DNA of 64,000 nt from Candidatus Woesearchaeota archaeon (GTDB lineage Archaea; Nanobdellota; Nanobdellia; Woesearchaeales; JAHWIC01). Below, piece after piece: positions 47,894 to 55,796 of the stretch. The position numbers and the translations under genes are program-made. Numbering within the stretch: the stretch's first letter is position 1; every line of letters starts with the position of its first letter. The DNA is taken from the NCBI GenBank assembly GCA_019322805.1, contig JAHWIC010000001.1, positions 186,001 through 250,000 of the forward strand, written 5' to 3'. The notes under the pieces were generated by a model. That model worked only from the letters and a program-made list of their open reading frames with translations, ran no database searches and was not told where the DNA came from.

Positions 47894-48856
47894 ATGAAGA
47901 AGATAATTTTAATTATGGTGCTTGCAGTTTTGGTTATTGTAGGGTGTAAAGGGAGGTATACAGAAGGGCCAATAGTAACCAGGGATATCTACGAAGGAAC
48001 ACAAGGGCTTGTCGTGGAGTTTCTGCCTATGCCTAGGGAGATCTTTGAGGAAAGCCCATTCCGGATTGATGTTGAGCTAAGAAATGAGGGCGCATTTGAT
48101 ATAGAAGCAGGTTATCTGACACTTGGGTTGGAATCTGATTTTATTGGGTTGGGTGAATGGGCACTAAGAAGGCCCATTACCAGCATAGTAAGTGATGAAC
48201 AGGCTGAATTTGACCTTGAAGGCAAATCTATGCTAAACCCAGAAGGCTCTCAAGGAATAACAGCAATAAGCTTGGTTTCTAAGAAAATTGAGGCTCTTAG
48301 GGAACGACATACATCTGTAATATTACTCACAGGGTGTTATGCGTATAAAACAAAATTGAGTGAAGGTGTGTGCATCGATACTGATGTGTTAGGCACTACC
48401 GCTGTTGAAAAGGCTTGCGAGGTTGAAGATAAAAACTTTAGAAGCCAGGGTGCTCCAGTAGCAATAACCAAAATAGAAGCAAGTATGTTTCCTCAGGAAG
48501 ATGTCATAAAACCGCAGTATTTGATTTATATTGAGAATAAAGGTGGTGGAGAAGTTATAAAAACAGATGTTGTAAGAAATGCATGTTCTGGCGAATCGAT
48601 AAGCTATGATGATTTCAATGTAATAGCTGTTAAGGCCTATCTCTTTGATAAGCAACTTACCTGCACCCCTAGCTTAGAAGGAAGCAAGGCAGGCCTGGCT
48701 AAACTAAGGGAGAAGAAAGATGAGATACGATGCGTGCTGGAGGAAGGGATAAGCAAGGAGATAGGGACGCACACAGAAACACTTAATATAGAGCTAGATT
48801 ATGGTTACACAGAAACAATATCAACAGCGATTGATATCAAAAAGGTACCAACTTAA
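47894..48856 (+). CDS. surface lipoprotein 1 of a tandem paralogous set
   Basis: This is a secreted lipoprotein of 320 residues: a lysine start, a hydrophobic core and a lipobox ending VIVGC with the lipidated cysteine at residue 18. The mature part begins with a short linker, then GTQGLVVEFLPM, a CARDB/APHP-like strand pattern RIDVELRNEGAFDIEAG, a cysteine region (GVCIDTDVLGTT, KACEVEDK), QGAPVAITKIE and a second similar module (LIYIENKGGGEVIKTD). The same landmarks occur in the same order in the next two genes, so all three are paralogues. It starts one base after the 808-residue gene. The role is unknown. Confidence 0.78.
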   Translation: MKKIILIMVLAVLVIVGCKGRYTEGPIVTRDIYEGTQGLVVEFLPMPREIFEESPFRIDVELRNEGAFDIEAGYLTLGLESDFIGLGEWALRRPITSIVSDEQAEFDLEGKSMLNPEGSQGITAISLVSKKIEALRERHTSVILLTGCYAYKTKLSEGVCIDTDVLGTTAVEKACEVEDKNFRSQGAPVAITKIEASMFPQEDVIKPQYLIYIENKGGGEVIKTDVVRNACSGESISYDDFNVIAVKAYLFDKQLTCTPSLEGSKAGLAKLREKKDEIRCVLEEGISKEIGTHTETLNIELDYGYTETISTAIDIKKVPT

Positions 48857-48857
48857 T

Positions 48858-48875
48858 AATCAAAACATTTATATA
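48858..48875 (+). promoter_or_regulatory. promoter of surface lipoprotein 2
   Basis: The 18 bases AATCAAAACATTTATATA are identical to those before the 44242 gene. The TATA part (48868-48875) is about 28 bases from the ATG at 48904, so the transcript should be leaderless or nearly so. Identity well beyond the TATA core suggests shared regulation. Confidence 0.65.
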
Positions 48876-48903
48876 CAAAATATTGAATAATTAGTCTATT
48901 AGA

Positions 48904-49854
48904 ATGAATAAAAAGATGGCTGGTTTGTTTTTTCTAGTAATTGTTATAGGCATTAGTGGATGCAGAGAGTATGAAGGAGAGCCAACCAGCGAGGCAATGG
49001 ATTATAGAACTGGCAGTGAGGGTCTTGTTCTGGAGTTTCCTATCGATACTATAACAAGGGTTTATGAAAATGATCCCGATGTCAGGATGATGGTGGAAAT
49101 AAGGAACAGAGGGGCTTTTCCTCAATACGACCAGATTGGCCAGCTCAATGGCAGGATATGGGTTGGCGGCTTTCCTAGAGATATAATTGATTTGAGGCCA
49201 GAGAGCGATTTATTGGATGATGAGGCTCTTGAAGGAAAGAGCTCTTATAACCTGGAAGGGGGTTATGACGGAATCATAATCTCTGGCCCTGCTTATGAGT
49301 TACCTCAAGGCACGCCGTATTATCCAACAAAGCTAATAGTTACTGCCACATACAACTATGAGACAATCGGCTCTGCAAAGGTATGCATCGATCCATTCCC
49401 ACGAGGAACAACTGTCAGGGAAAAGGTTTGTGATGTATATGATTACAGCTCAATATCATTAGGAACTCAGGGTGCTCCTATTGCTGTCACAAGTATTGAG
49501 GAAGAGGCTACACACAGAAATTTGTTGTTTAAGATATATGTGGAAGATGTGGGGGATGGGTTGCTTATAGATGAGAATGATGTAGCCAAGAACCCAAATA
49601 GAGGATATGATTGGGATAAGTTAAACAAAGTAAGGCTTGTTGACGTTACTGTTGGCAACAGGATGATGACTGAGTGCAGGCCTGACGTAGGAAATTATTT
49701 AACACTCATTGATGGAAAAGGTTATATATTCTGCCAGCTTAATACTGCTGGCATAGACTCTGTTTACACAACTCCGCTTAATATTAAGCTGAGGTATGCT
49801 TATGCTAATTCAGTTTCAAAGGATATTGAAATATTTGAAGAGGTTGAATATTAG
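48904..49854 (+). CDS. surface lipoprotein 2 of a tandem paralogous set
   Basis: This lipoprotein has 316 residues with the lipobox ISGC (cysteine 20). The mature protein repeats the landmarks of its neighbours: TGSEGLVLEFPID, RMMVEIRNRGAFPQ, then YNYETIGSAKVCIDPFPRGTT, KVCDVYDY, QGAPIAVTSIE and IYVEDVGDGLLIDEN. The order suggests two Ig-fold modules joined by a cysteine-containing linker. The cysteines could form a disulfide outside the cell. It has its own promoter. I infer an extracellular role, but no ligand or enzyme motif is visible. Confidence 0.78.
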   Translation: MNKKMAGLFFLVIVIGISGCREYEGEPTSEAMDYRTGSEGLVLEFPIDTITRVYENDPDVRMMVEIRNRGAFPQYDQIGQLNGRIWVGGFPRDIIDLRPESDLLDDEALEGKSSYNLEGGYDGIIISGPAYELPQGTPYYPTKLIVTATYNYETIGSAKVCIDPFPRGTTVREKVCDVYDYSSISLGTQGAPIAVTSIEEEATHRNLLFKIYVEDVGDGLLIDENDVAKNPNRGYDWDKLNKVRLVDVTVGNRMMTECRPDVGNYLTLIDGKGYIFCQLNTAGIDSVYTTPLNIKLRYAYANSVSKDIEIFEEVEY

Positions 49855-49882
49855 CAAGTTTTGAAAATTAGGAGGGATAAGA

Positions 49883-50809
49883 ATGAATAAAAAAGGGTTT
49901 GTTTTGTTGTTGATTATAGCTGTGGTTTTAGCAGGGTGTGAAAAAAAGGAGGCAGCGCCTCCAACAAAAGACGCTTCTCCATATATTGGCGGAACCAAGG
50001 GATTAGTTGCAGAATTCCTTGACATGGGGATCTATAATGATGAAAGCAAGATGAATGAGATCTTTGAGGGAGAAACCTTCCCAATAGAGATTCTATTGAG
50101 GAATAAAGGAGAGGAAGATCTGCAAGCAGGAGATGTTAAAGTTAAGATCAAAGGGATATCCTTGAGTGATTTCTCAGGGATTGTCAGCAACGGTGTTTTG
50201 TGGAATGTTGATATGATAGAAAAGATATCAGAAGTCAATGAGGTTGGCGGTGAAGAAACACTTGACTTTACTCCAGGAACAGATGATGCAAAGTACCTAA
50301 TACCTCTGGCTGGTTCTAGTTATGATGTTGATGTGTTTGCTGAGGTGGTTTACAACTATAAAACGCATTCATCGGTACCAAAGGTGTGCTTTAAGGAAGA
50401 CCTTACTGATCCATCAATATGCGAGGTTGATGAGGTCAAGGAGGTATTCTCTTCAGCTGCTCCAATACAGGTACTGAGTGCTGAAGAAAAACGCGCAGGA
50501 ACAGGCAAGATAGCTGTTGAATTCAAGATAGAGAATGTTGGCGGAGGCGATGTAACCACACCAGATGAGGATTTCAACAGCAGATATGACCAATTATCAT
50601 TTGAGTCCTCTGACCCGACTATATGGGAATGCAAGAGCGGCGGCAAGCTAAATGCTGCCAGGTTGGATACTGAAGGAAAAGCTGTAATCTTGTGTAAGCT
50701 GATAAACCCAATGGCAGAGGATACCCTGTACACAAAACAACTCGACTTAACATTAAGCTATCAATACAGAGTGCTAATACAAGAAGCTGTAAGGGTATTA
50801 AAACAATAA
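49883..50809 (+). CDS. surface lipoprotein 3 of a tandem paralogous set
   Basis: This is a lipoprotein of 308 residues with the lipobox VLAGC (cysteine 19). It shares the set's landmarks: GGTKGLVAEFLDM, PIEILLRNKGEEDLQAG, YNYKTHSSVPKVCF, ICEVDEV, AAPIQVLSAEE and FKIENVGGGDVTTPD. It is more acidic than the other two. A true Shine-Dalgarno GGAGGG (49871-49876) precedes the ATG, unlike gene 2, which points to co-transcription with gene 2 over a 28-base gap. The cluster ends here; the next gene is convergent. Confidence 0.78.
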   Translation: MNKKGFVLLLIIAVVLAGCEKKEAAPPTKDASPYIGGTKGLVAEFLDMGIYNDESKMNEIFEGETFPIEILLRNKGEEDLQAGDVKVKIKGISLSDFSGIVSNGVLWNVDMIEKISEVNEVGGEETLDFTPGTDDAKYLIPLAGSSYDVDVFAEVVYNYKTHSSVPKVCFKEDLTDPSICEVDEVKEVFSSAAPIQVLSAEEKRAGTGKIAVEFKIENVGGGDVTTPDEDFNSRYDQLSFESSDPTIWECKSGGKLNAARLDTEGKAVILCKLINPMAEDTLYTKQLDLTLSYQYRVLIQEAVRVLKQ

Positions 50810-50828
50810 ATTATTTTTTTATCTTAAT

Positions 50829-51779
50829 TTACTTTATTGCTGCGACCTGAGCAAGCAATGCTTCTAGCTGTACAAATTCGTCGCTGCCTTCTGTTAATCT
50901 AAACTCTACTTCCCCGCACTTATCAATAAGCTGGAGCTTTTTTCTGTTGTCTAAATCGAGGTTTAGAATTTCCTTTTGTATCTGTTTTATTACATCAATG
51001 CCTGCCAAACCATAGTTCAGCATTACATCAAGTAGTTTTTTTCTTGCTTCCACAAAATTATTTTCCAATGCCAGCCTTAGAACTTCATTTATTTCTTTTG
51101 GTCTTGCAACAGAGGCTAATGAATATATCAGCTCTTCCGTTATATTGTTTGATATTGCTGCTGAGCTTTGCAGGATATTTTCAACTCTACGGCAATCGCC
51201 TTCGCTGATCTCAAATAATGCTTTTTTTGCCTTGTCATCCATCTTTAATTTTTCCTCCTTAGCTATGTTCTCTATGAGGCCTGCAACGTCTTTTTCTTCC
51301 AGAAGCTTAAACCTGAACATTGCGCATCTGCTTTGTATTGGGTCGATAATTTTGCTGCTGTAATTTGCGCTTAGGATGAACCTGCATGTTTGTGTGTAGT
51401 TTTCCATTGTCCTACGCAAGGCTTGTTGAGCTTCTCTTGTTAAAGCGTCGCATTCATCAAGAAATATTATTTTAAATGGAACATCGCCTATTGCGCGTGT
51501 CCTTGCAAAATCCTTGACTTTGTTTCTTATTATGTCTATGCCTCTTTCGTCAGAAGCATTCAGTTCTAAAAAATTCTGGTGCCATGCATCTTTGAATAAT
51601 TTTTTTGCTACAACCAGGGCAAGGCTGCTTTTCCCCACACCAGCAGGACCTGCAAAAAGCAGATGAGGCATGTTTTTTTGCTCAACAAATGCCCTTACTC
51701 TTTTTACTATTTCTTTCTGGCCTTTTACCTCAGAGAAGTCTTTTGGTCTATATTTTTCTGTCCAAATTGCGTTTTCCAT
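50829..51779 (-). CDS. rfcS: replication factor C small subunit
   Basis: This is the AAA+ clamp-loader subunit that opens the PCNA ring. Motifs: Walker A AGPAGVGKSSLA (about residues 43-54), Walker B with the RFC box FLDECDALT (about 106-114), sensor 1 FILSANYSSKI and the SRC arginine finger QSRCAMFRF. The C-terminal collar domain is present. The length of 316 residues is normal. The large subunit is not in the window. The 262-base gap upstream of the gene contains element F copy 2. Confidence 0.96.
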   Translation of the reverse strand: MENAIWTEKYRPKDFSEVKGQKEIVKRVRAFVEQKNMPHLLFAGPAGVGKSSLALVVAKKLFKDAWHQNFLELNASDERGIDIIRNKVKDFARTRAIGDVPFKIIFLDECDALTREAQQALRRTMENYTQTCRFILSANYSSKIIDPIQSRCAMFRFKLLEEKDVAGLIENIAKEEKLKMDDKAKKALFEISEGDCRRVENILQSSAAISNNITEELIYSLASVARPKEINEVLRLALENNFVEARKKLLDVMLNYGLAGIDVIKQIQKEILNLDLDNRKKLQLIDKCGEVEFRLTEGSDEFVQLEALLAQVAAIK

Positions 51780-51875
51780 TAGGTTTTGAGAATAAAGAGT
51801 AGTTTAAATAATTAATTATTAAATCAAGTTTATAGTATCAATTTCAAAAATCAATAATCAAAAAATATTAAATCT

Positions 51876-51981
51876 GATTTTTGCTTGATGTTCTACAATA
51901 AAGCAAAAATCATCCACAGTCATTGCTAAAGGAAAGGAAGTAGATGAAAATTCCTTTATCCTAGTTGTAAAAGGAATTTTC
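51876..51981 (+). repeat. two-hairpin intergenic element F, copy 2
   Basis: Hairpin 1: GATTTTTGCTT (51876-51886) and AAGCAAAAATC (51901-51911). Hairpin 2: GAAAATTCCTTT (51946-51957) and AAAGGAATTTTC (51970-51981), followed by GGATTTAATTGTT as in copy 1. Arms are the same as at 42777-42882 while loop 1, the linker and loop 2 have changed, which is the pattern expected of a conserved structure. It lies between rfcS and the PRC-barrel gene. Confidence 0.65.
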
Positions 51982-52041
51982 GGATTTAATTGTTATTCTA
52001 TTGATTTTCGTCTTAGTGATCGCTAAAATGCAAATAAAGAA

Positions 52042-52305
52042 TTAAATGATATCTTCTTCAGCAATAACCATAAAGTCTCCAATTGCAATTACGGCGCTAA
52101 AAGGTATTAGGATCTTGCCTTCCTTGTCTTTTTCAAGCTCAAGTTTTTCCGTGTAAGCTGTTGGATTAGAAAGAACCATATGAATTAACTCTCCTGATCT
52201 TGTCTCAAAGATTATATCGCCTACTTCACCAAATCTTTTTCCTGTTTTGCTCACGACAGTCTTTCCGATAAGCTGTTTTGAGAATTTTTTTTCTTCTTCA
52301 GCCAT
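52042..52305 (-). CDS. PRC-barrel domain protein
   Basis: This is a small soluble protein of 87 residues made of one PRC-barrel (LIGKTVVSKTGKRFGEVGDIIFE, about residues 12-34; KILIPFSAVIAIGDFMVIAEE at the end). Archaeal stand-alone PRC-barrels are common. Some work in RNA processing or cell division (CdpB family), so the precise role is open. ATG 52305 is in 'aaaATG' context behind GAGGA; the frame extends 5 codons further. A TTTAAATATAA box at about 52348-52358 is a likely promoter. Confidence 0.88.
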   Translation of the reverse strand: MAEEEKKFSKQLIGKTVVSKTGKRFGEVGDIIFETRSGELIHMVLSNPTAYTEKLELEKDKEGKILIPFSAVIAIGDFMVIAEEDII

Positions 52306-52362
52306 TTTATCCTCACTCAAAGATTATAAAATCTGGATAGTCTAAGTTATATTTAAAGTTTT

Positions 52363-52405
52363 CGAATCGCTTGCGATTCGGAACCTCTAAAATCTTTGAT
52401 TTTAG
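52363..52405 (-). terminator. hairpin pair after the Cas4-like gene
   Basis: Two perfect hairpins: CGAATCGC/GCGATTCG (52363-52380, 2-base centre TT) and CTAAAATC/GATTTTAG (52387-52405, loop TTT). They lie 25-67 bases past the stop of the minus-strand Cas4-like gene and before the promoter of the PRC-barrel gene. Confidence 0.5.
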
Positions 52406-52429
52406 TTGACTTTTGTTTCTATATAGTGT

Positions 52430-53281
52430 TTAGTTGGTGGTTATTTCCGTTAGTTTATTCTGTATTAACTCGTTATTAGAGCAGGTTTCTTTCAAACCAC
52501 AGGCATTGCACTTATTCTCATTACCGCAAAAACCAGGAATTTCTTGAGAAACCATAAGTGCTTGAACTTTTTTTATCAAATCATTGATTTCGGACCTTAA
52601 GAAATGGTTTATTTTTATCAATCGTTTTTCTTCGTGATCAAGGTAATGGACATATCCATAGTTGATTGTTGAGCCATACTTTTCTTCAAGCAATAATGCG
52701 TAACATCCAAGCTGTATACGATGGCCTGGCCAGACACCACCAAAAGGCATTTTGCCTGTTTTTAGCTCAACTGGAACAAGCCTGTTTTTCCAGACTTCTA
52801 TTTGGTCGATAATTCCTTTGAGCTGCAGATTTTGTGAGTTTATCTTGATCTCTGAGCGTATCTTCGGGATTAGGCTCTGCCAAAGTTCTTCTCCAAGTAA
52901 GCCTTCTTTTTCAATGAAACTAAATAAGTTTAAGGATCTTATCTGGCTTTCCCTTATGAAATATGGCAGAATCTTATTGAATGTCTCTGATTGGTCAAGA
53001 TTTAGTTCTTTTAGTTTGTCTCTATAGGAGTTTACAGCATCTTTCAGAATCTTTGTATATTCTGTTTCATATTTGCTGGTTAATGCTTTTAGTGTTGGCT
53101 TTTTTGTTATGCTTTTAACAAGCTCTTCTTCAATTTTATTGATGCTGTCATATGTTTCATGCCTTATAGAACCTTTAACTAGAACTTCTTTTGGAACCTC
53201 TACCAAACCAAGTACGTGGGTTAAAAACAGTTTCCTTGGGCAGTATAAGTAGCCAGATAGAGATGTAACTGATATAAGCAT
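52430..53281 (-). CDS. Cas4-like Fe-S PD-(D/E)XK nuclease (stand-alone)
   Basis: This is a RecB-family nuclease of the Cas4/DUF83 type. The first cluster cysteine is in LSGYLYCPRKLFL (C14) and three more are near the end (CGNENKCNACGLKETC), a typical Fe-S arrangement. Nuclease residues are the histidine in VKGSIRHETYD, the aspartate in LKGIIDQIEVW and the E-x-K in LVPVELKTGKM, then a Q-motif-like RIQLGCYALLLEE. The length of 283 residues is long for Cas4 (about 200), with an extra helical insert around residues 60-110. There is no CRISPR array or other cas gene nearby, so a DNA-repair or other non-CRISPR role is likely. Confidence 0.88.
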   Translation of the reverse strand: MLISVTSLSGYLYCPRKLFLTHVLGLVEVPKEVLVKGSIRHETYDSINKIEEELVKSITKKPTLKALTSKYETEYTKILKDAVNSYRDKLKELNLDQSETFNKILPYFIRESQIRSLNLFSFIEKEGLLGEELWQSLIPKIRSEIKINSQNLQLKGIIDQIEVWKNRLVPVELKTGKMPFGGVWPGHRIQLGCYALLLEEKYGSTINYGYVHYLDHEEKRLIKINHFLRSEINDLIKKVQALMVSQEIPGFCGNENKCNACGLKETCSNNELIQNKLTEITTN

Positions 53282-53325
53282 GTTGCTTGGATGTTTTTGT
53301 AGTTTAAATATCTTACGCGCGGTTG

Positions 53326-53361
53326 ACCAGTGGTCTGGTGTTTATTTTCAATATGGAAAAT
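53326..53361. promoter_or_regulatory. hairpin pair in the Cas4-like/tyrS divergent gap
   Basis: ACCAG/CTGGT (53326-53339, loop TGGT) is followed by ATTTTC/GAAAAT (53344-53361, 6-base loop). It sits upstream of the tyrS promoter. The arms are shorter than in other hairpin pairs of the window. Confidence 0.35.
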
Positions 53362-53381
53362 AATTAGTATTTATGAAAATG

Positions 53382-53390
53382 TTTATATAA
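53382..53390 (+). promoter_or_regulatory. TATA promoter of tyrS
   Basis: AAAATGTTTATATAATAAAG contains TTTATATAA at 53382-53390, 21 bases before the ATG, as expected for a leaderless archaeal gene. It resembles the promoters of the surface cluster. Confidence 0.6.
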
Positions 53391-53411
53391 TAAAGTGATT
53401 AGCTTAGAACT

Positions 53412-54488
53412 ATGGATATTCAAAAAAAGATAGAACTAATAAAACAGGTTGGAGAAGAGATTGTAACAGAAGAAGAGCTAAAGAATTTGTTAGAAACAAA
53501 AGAGCATCCTGTTGCTTATGATGGTTTTGAGCCTTCTGGGAATATCCATATTGCGCAGGGGATTCTAAGAACAATTAATGTTAATAAAATGGTTAAAGCT
53601 GGCTGTAAGTTTAAGATGTTGGTTGCTGACTGGTTTGGATGGATGAACAATAAGCTTGGCGGCGATTTAGAAAAGATTCAAACAACAGGAAAGTATCTGA
53701 TAGAGGTATGGAAAGCCTGCGGAATGGATATGAATGGTGTTGAGTTTATTTGGGCAAAGGATGTAATGAATGATGATGAATACTGGAAAAAGGTTGTCAC
53801 AATTGGAAGATTGAATTCTGTAAAGCGCATAACAAGATGTGCTCAGATAATGGGAAGGAAAGAGTCTGAGACTTTAAGTGCAGCTCAGATATTCTATCCA
53901 TGTATGCAATGCGCTGATATATTTCATCTTAAAGCTGATATAACTCAGCTTGGAATGGACCAGCGCAAAGTAAATATGCTTGCTAGAGAGGTTGCCCCAA
54001 AGCTGGGCTTTACAAAGCCTGTTGTTGTAAGCCATCATATGCTAATGGGTTTGGGAAAGCCACCTGCAACCGAGTTGAAAGGAGCTGACAGGGGAATTGA
54101 ATTAAAGATGGCAAAATCAAAACCAGAAACTGCAATATTTATGACTGATTCTGAAGATGAAATAAAGAAGAAGCTCAATAAGGCTTATTGCCCTGAAGGA
54201 GTTATTGAGGAAAACCCTGTGCTAGAGTATTGCAAATATCTCATATTTGAGAAATTTGATGTATTAAAGATTGAAAGGCCTGCTAAGTTTGGCGGTGAGC
54301 TAGAGTTTGCCGGCTATGATGAATTAAAGAATATGTTTGAGAAGAAATACCTTCATCCAATGGATCTTAAGCAAGCTGTTGCAGGATACATAAACAAACT
54401 GATTAAACCAGTTAGAGATCATTTTGAGAAAAATGCTAAAGCAAAAGAACTGTTAAGGCTTGTCAAAAGTTTTGAAGTGACAAGATAG
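53412..54488 (+). CDS. tyrS: tyrosyl-tRNA synthetase
   Basis: This is a class I synthetase that charges tRNA-Tyr. The HIGH-like motif is in SGNIHIAQGILR (about residues 42-53) and the KMSKS-like motif is LKMAKSKPET (about 234-243), the archaeal/eukaryotic form. TyrRS identity is supported by DWFGWMNNKLGGD, AAQIFYPCMQCADIFHLKADITQLGMDQRKVNMLAR and the 358-residue length with no S4 domain. TrpRS is excluded by the tyrosine-pocket layout (YxxxQxxD-type ADITQLGMDQ). It ends before a bidirectional hairpin. Confidence 0.95.
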   Translation: MDIQKKIELIKQVGEEIVTEEELKNLLETKEHPVAYDGFEPSGNIHIAQGILRTINVNKMVKAGCKFKMLVADWFGWMNNKLGGDLEKIQTTGKYLIEVWKACGMDMNGVEFIWAKDVMNDDEYWKKVVTIGRLNSVKRITRCAQIMGRKESETLSAAQIFYPCMQCADIFHLKADITQLGMDQRKVNMLAREVAPKLGFTKPVVVSHHMLMGLGKPPATELKGADRGIELKMAKSKPETAIFMTDSEDEIKKKLNKAYCPEGVIEENPVLEYCKYLIFEKFDVLKIERPAKFGGELEFAGYDELKNMFEKKYLHPMDLKQAVAGYINKLIKPVRDHFEKNAKAKELLRLVKSFEVTR

Positions 54489-54496
54489 CTACCTCT

Positions 54497-54543
54497 GAGA
54501 CGAAACGTCTCTGACGCCTTAAAAATCAGTTCTGATTTTTAAG
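54497..54543. terminator. bidirectional hairpin pair between tyrS and the M16 gene
   Basis: GAGACG/CGTCTC (54497-54511, loop AAA) is followed by a perfect 12-base-arm palindrome, CTTAAAAATCAG/CTGATTTTTAAG (54518-54543, TT centre). The second one overlaps the stop codon of the minus-strand M16 gene. Its A5 and T5 runs would give U-rich ends on both strands, so it can serve both convergent genes. Confidence 0.6.
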
Positions 54544-55753
54544 ATTTCTGCTCTATTATTGCTAGTGCATAATTATTCCCAAGATATTTATCAACAACTC
54601 TTGAAACATCCCTCTTGGTCACTTTCTTTATTTTCTTTAGGTATTCATCCATTAATCTTGAATCCTTAACAAGTTCCCAGAAGCCAAGCTGGTCTGCATA
54701 CTGGTAATTGTCTTCATTTTGCAGATAAAACTCGCCTTCAAGATAATCCTTTGCCTCTTTCAGTTCCTCCTCGGTCAGGTTTTTCAATTTTTTAATTTCG
54801 CTGAGGATTATTTTTACGCATTTCTTGATATTATCCTTATGCGTATTTACATGGACTGCAAAGTAACTATAATCAACTGCAGATTCATAATGCACACCAA
54901 CATCATAGGCTAAGCCGCGCTTGTTTCTTATCTCGTCAAATATCTTACCAGACTGGCCTCTGCCAAGTATGGCTCTAACAACATCAAGGGCATAGCTATC
55001 ATCAGTTATCCTTACCGGCGTTTTGTAGCCAAGAACCATATAGGAGCTAAGCACCTTTCTTTTCTCTGTTGATTTTACAGGGTTCTTCTGCTCCGGCTCT
55101 TTTATTTTTTTGAGTTTCTTTAATTTTGCAGGTTTGAAGTTCTTTAGTTTCTCATCTATTTTCCGAAGTGCTTTTTTATCGATGTCTCCAACAATAGTTA
55201 ATACAATGTTGTTTGGTTTGTAAAATTGTTTGTAGTGTTTAATCAGGTCTTTCCTCTTCATGCTTTTAACCGCCTTAACGGTTCCGTAGGTTGGATTCCT
55301 GGCAGGGTGTTTCTTGAATAGGGTTTTCTGGAACAGTATCCATTGATGGTACCTCGGCTCGTCAGTCACCATGTTTATCTCTTTTAAGATTATCTTGCGC
55401 TCTTTTTCGGTTGTTTTGGGATCAAACAAAGGATTCTGGATTATGTCTGTTATTATATCCAAGCCCCTGTCAAAATGCCTGCCAAGAACCTTTACATAAA
55501 AGCTTGTACGTTCAGTTGAGGTATAGGCATTTATCTCCCCACCAATGCTTTCTATTTCATTTGCTATTAGCCTTGCTGAGGGCCTAAGCTTGGTGCCTTC
55601 AAAGAGCATGTGTTCAATAAAATGAGAAATGCCGCTTTGAGGCTTAGGTTCGTAATTAGAGCCGACCTTTACAGTTGCCATAAGTGCAACTGAATCAGTC
55701 GGTTTTTTAACAAGAACTACAGTCAGCCCGTTTTTCAGAATCACCTTTTTCAT
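54539..55753 (-). CDS. M16 family zinc metallopeptidase
   Basis: This is an insulinase/processing-peptidase-like enzyme. The inverted zinc motif HFIEH (HxxEH) lies near residue 42 in SGISHFIEHMLFEGT, and the downstream glutamate ligand is in ERKIILKEINMVTDEP. The C-terminal half has the typical inactive-domain pattern (ILGRGQSGKIFDEIRNKRGLAYDVGVHYE). The length of 404 residues matches one-chain bacterial and archaeal M16B proteins. The frame opens 26 codons upstream and would overlap the divergent M24 gene; ATG 55753 (MKKVILKNGLTVV) is the normal start. Substrates are probably peptides. Confidence 0.93.
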   Translation of the reverse strand: MKKVILKNGLTVVLVKKPTDSVALMATVKVGSNYEPKPQSGISHFIEHMLFEGTKLRPSARLIANEIESIGGEINAYTSTERTSFYVKVLGRHFDRGLDIITDIIQNPLFDPKTTEKERKIILKEINMVTDEPRYHQWILFQKTLFKKHPARNPTYGTVKAVKSMKRKDLIKHYKQFYKPNNIVLTIVGDIDKKALRKIDEKLKNFKPAKLKKLKKIKEPEQKNPVKSTEKRKVLSSYMVLGYKTPVRITDDSYALDVVRAILGRGQSGKIFDEIRNKRGLAYDVGVHYESAVDYSYFAVHVNTHKDNIKKCVKIILSEIKKLKNLTEEELKEAKDYLEGEFYLQNEDNYQYADQLGFWELVKDSRLMDEYLKKIKKVTKRDVSRVVDKYLGNNYALAIIEQKS

Positions 55754-55796
55754 AATAAGAAAGGTTTTTAAGTTATATTTAATCTTTACTAAAAAA
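55754..55796. promoter_or_regulatory. shared divergent promoter, M16 / M24
   Basis: Only 43 bases separate the two start codons. A single AT-rich core (TTATATTTAA, about 55773-55782) can be read as a TATA box in both directions, roughly 20 bases from each ATG. Both transcripts should be leaderless. Confidence 0.45.

Noticed and set aside
52363..52380. TTCGAATC-like sequence resembling a tRNA T-loop
   Set aside because: It is part of a perfect short palindrome and has no acceptor, D or anticodon arms around it.
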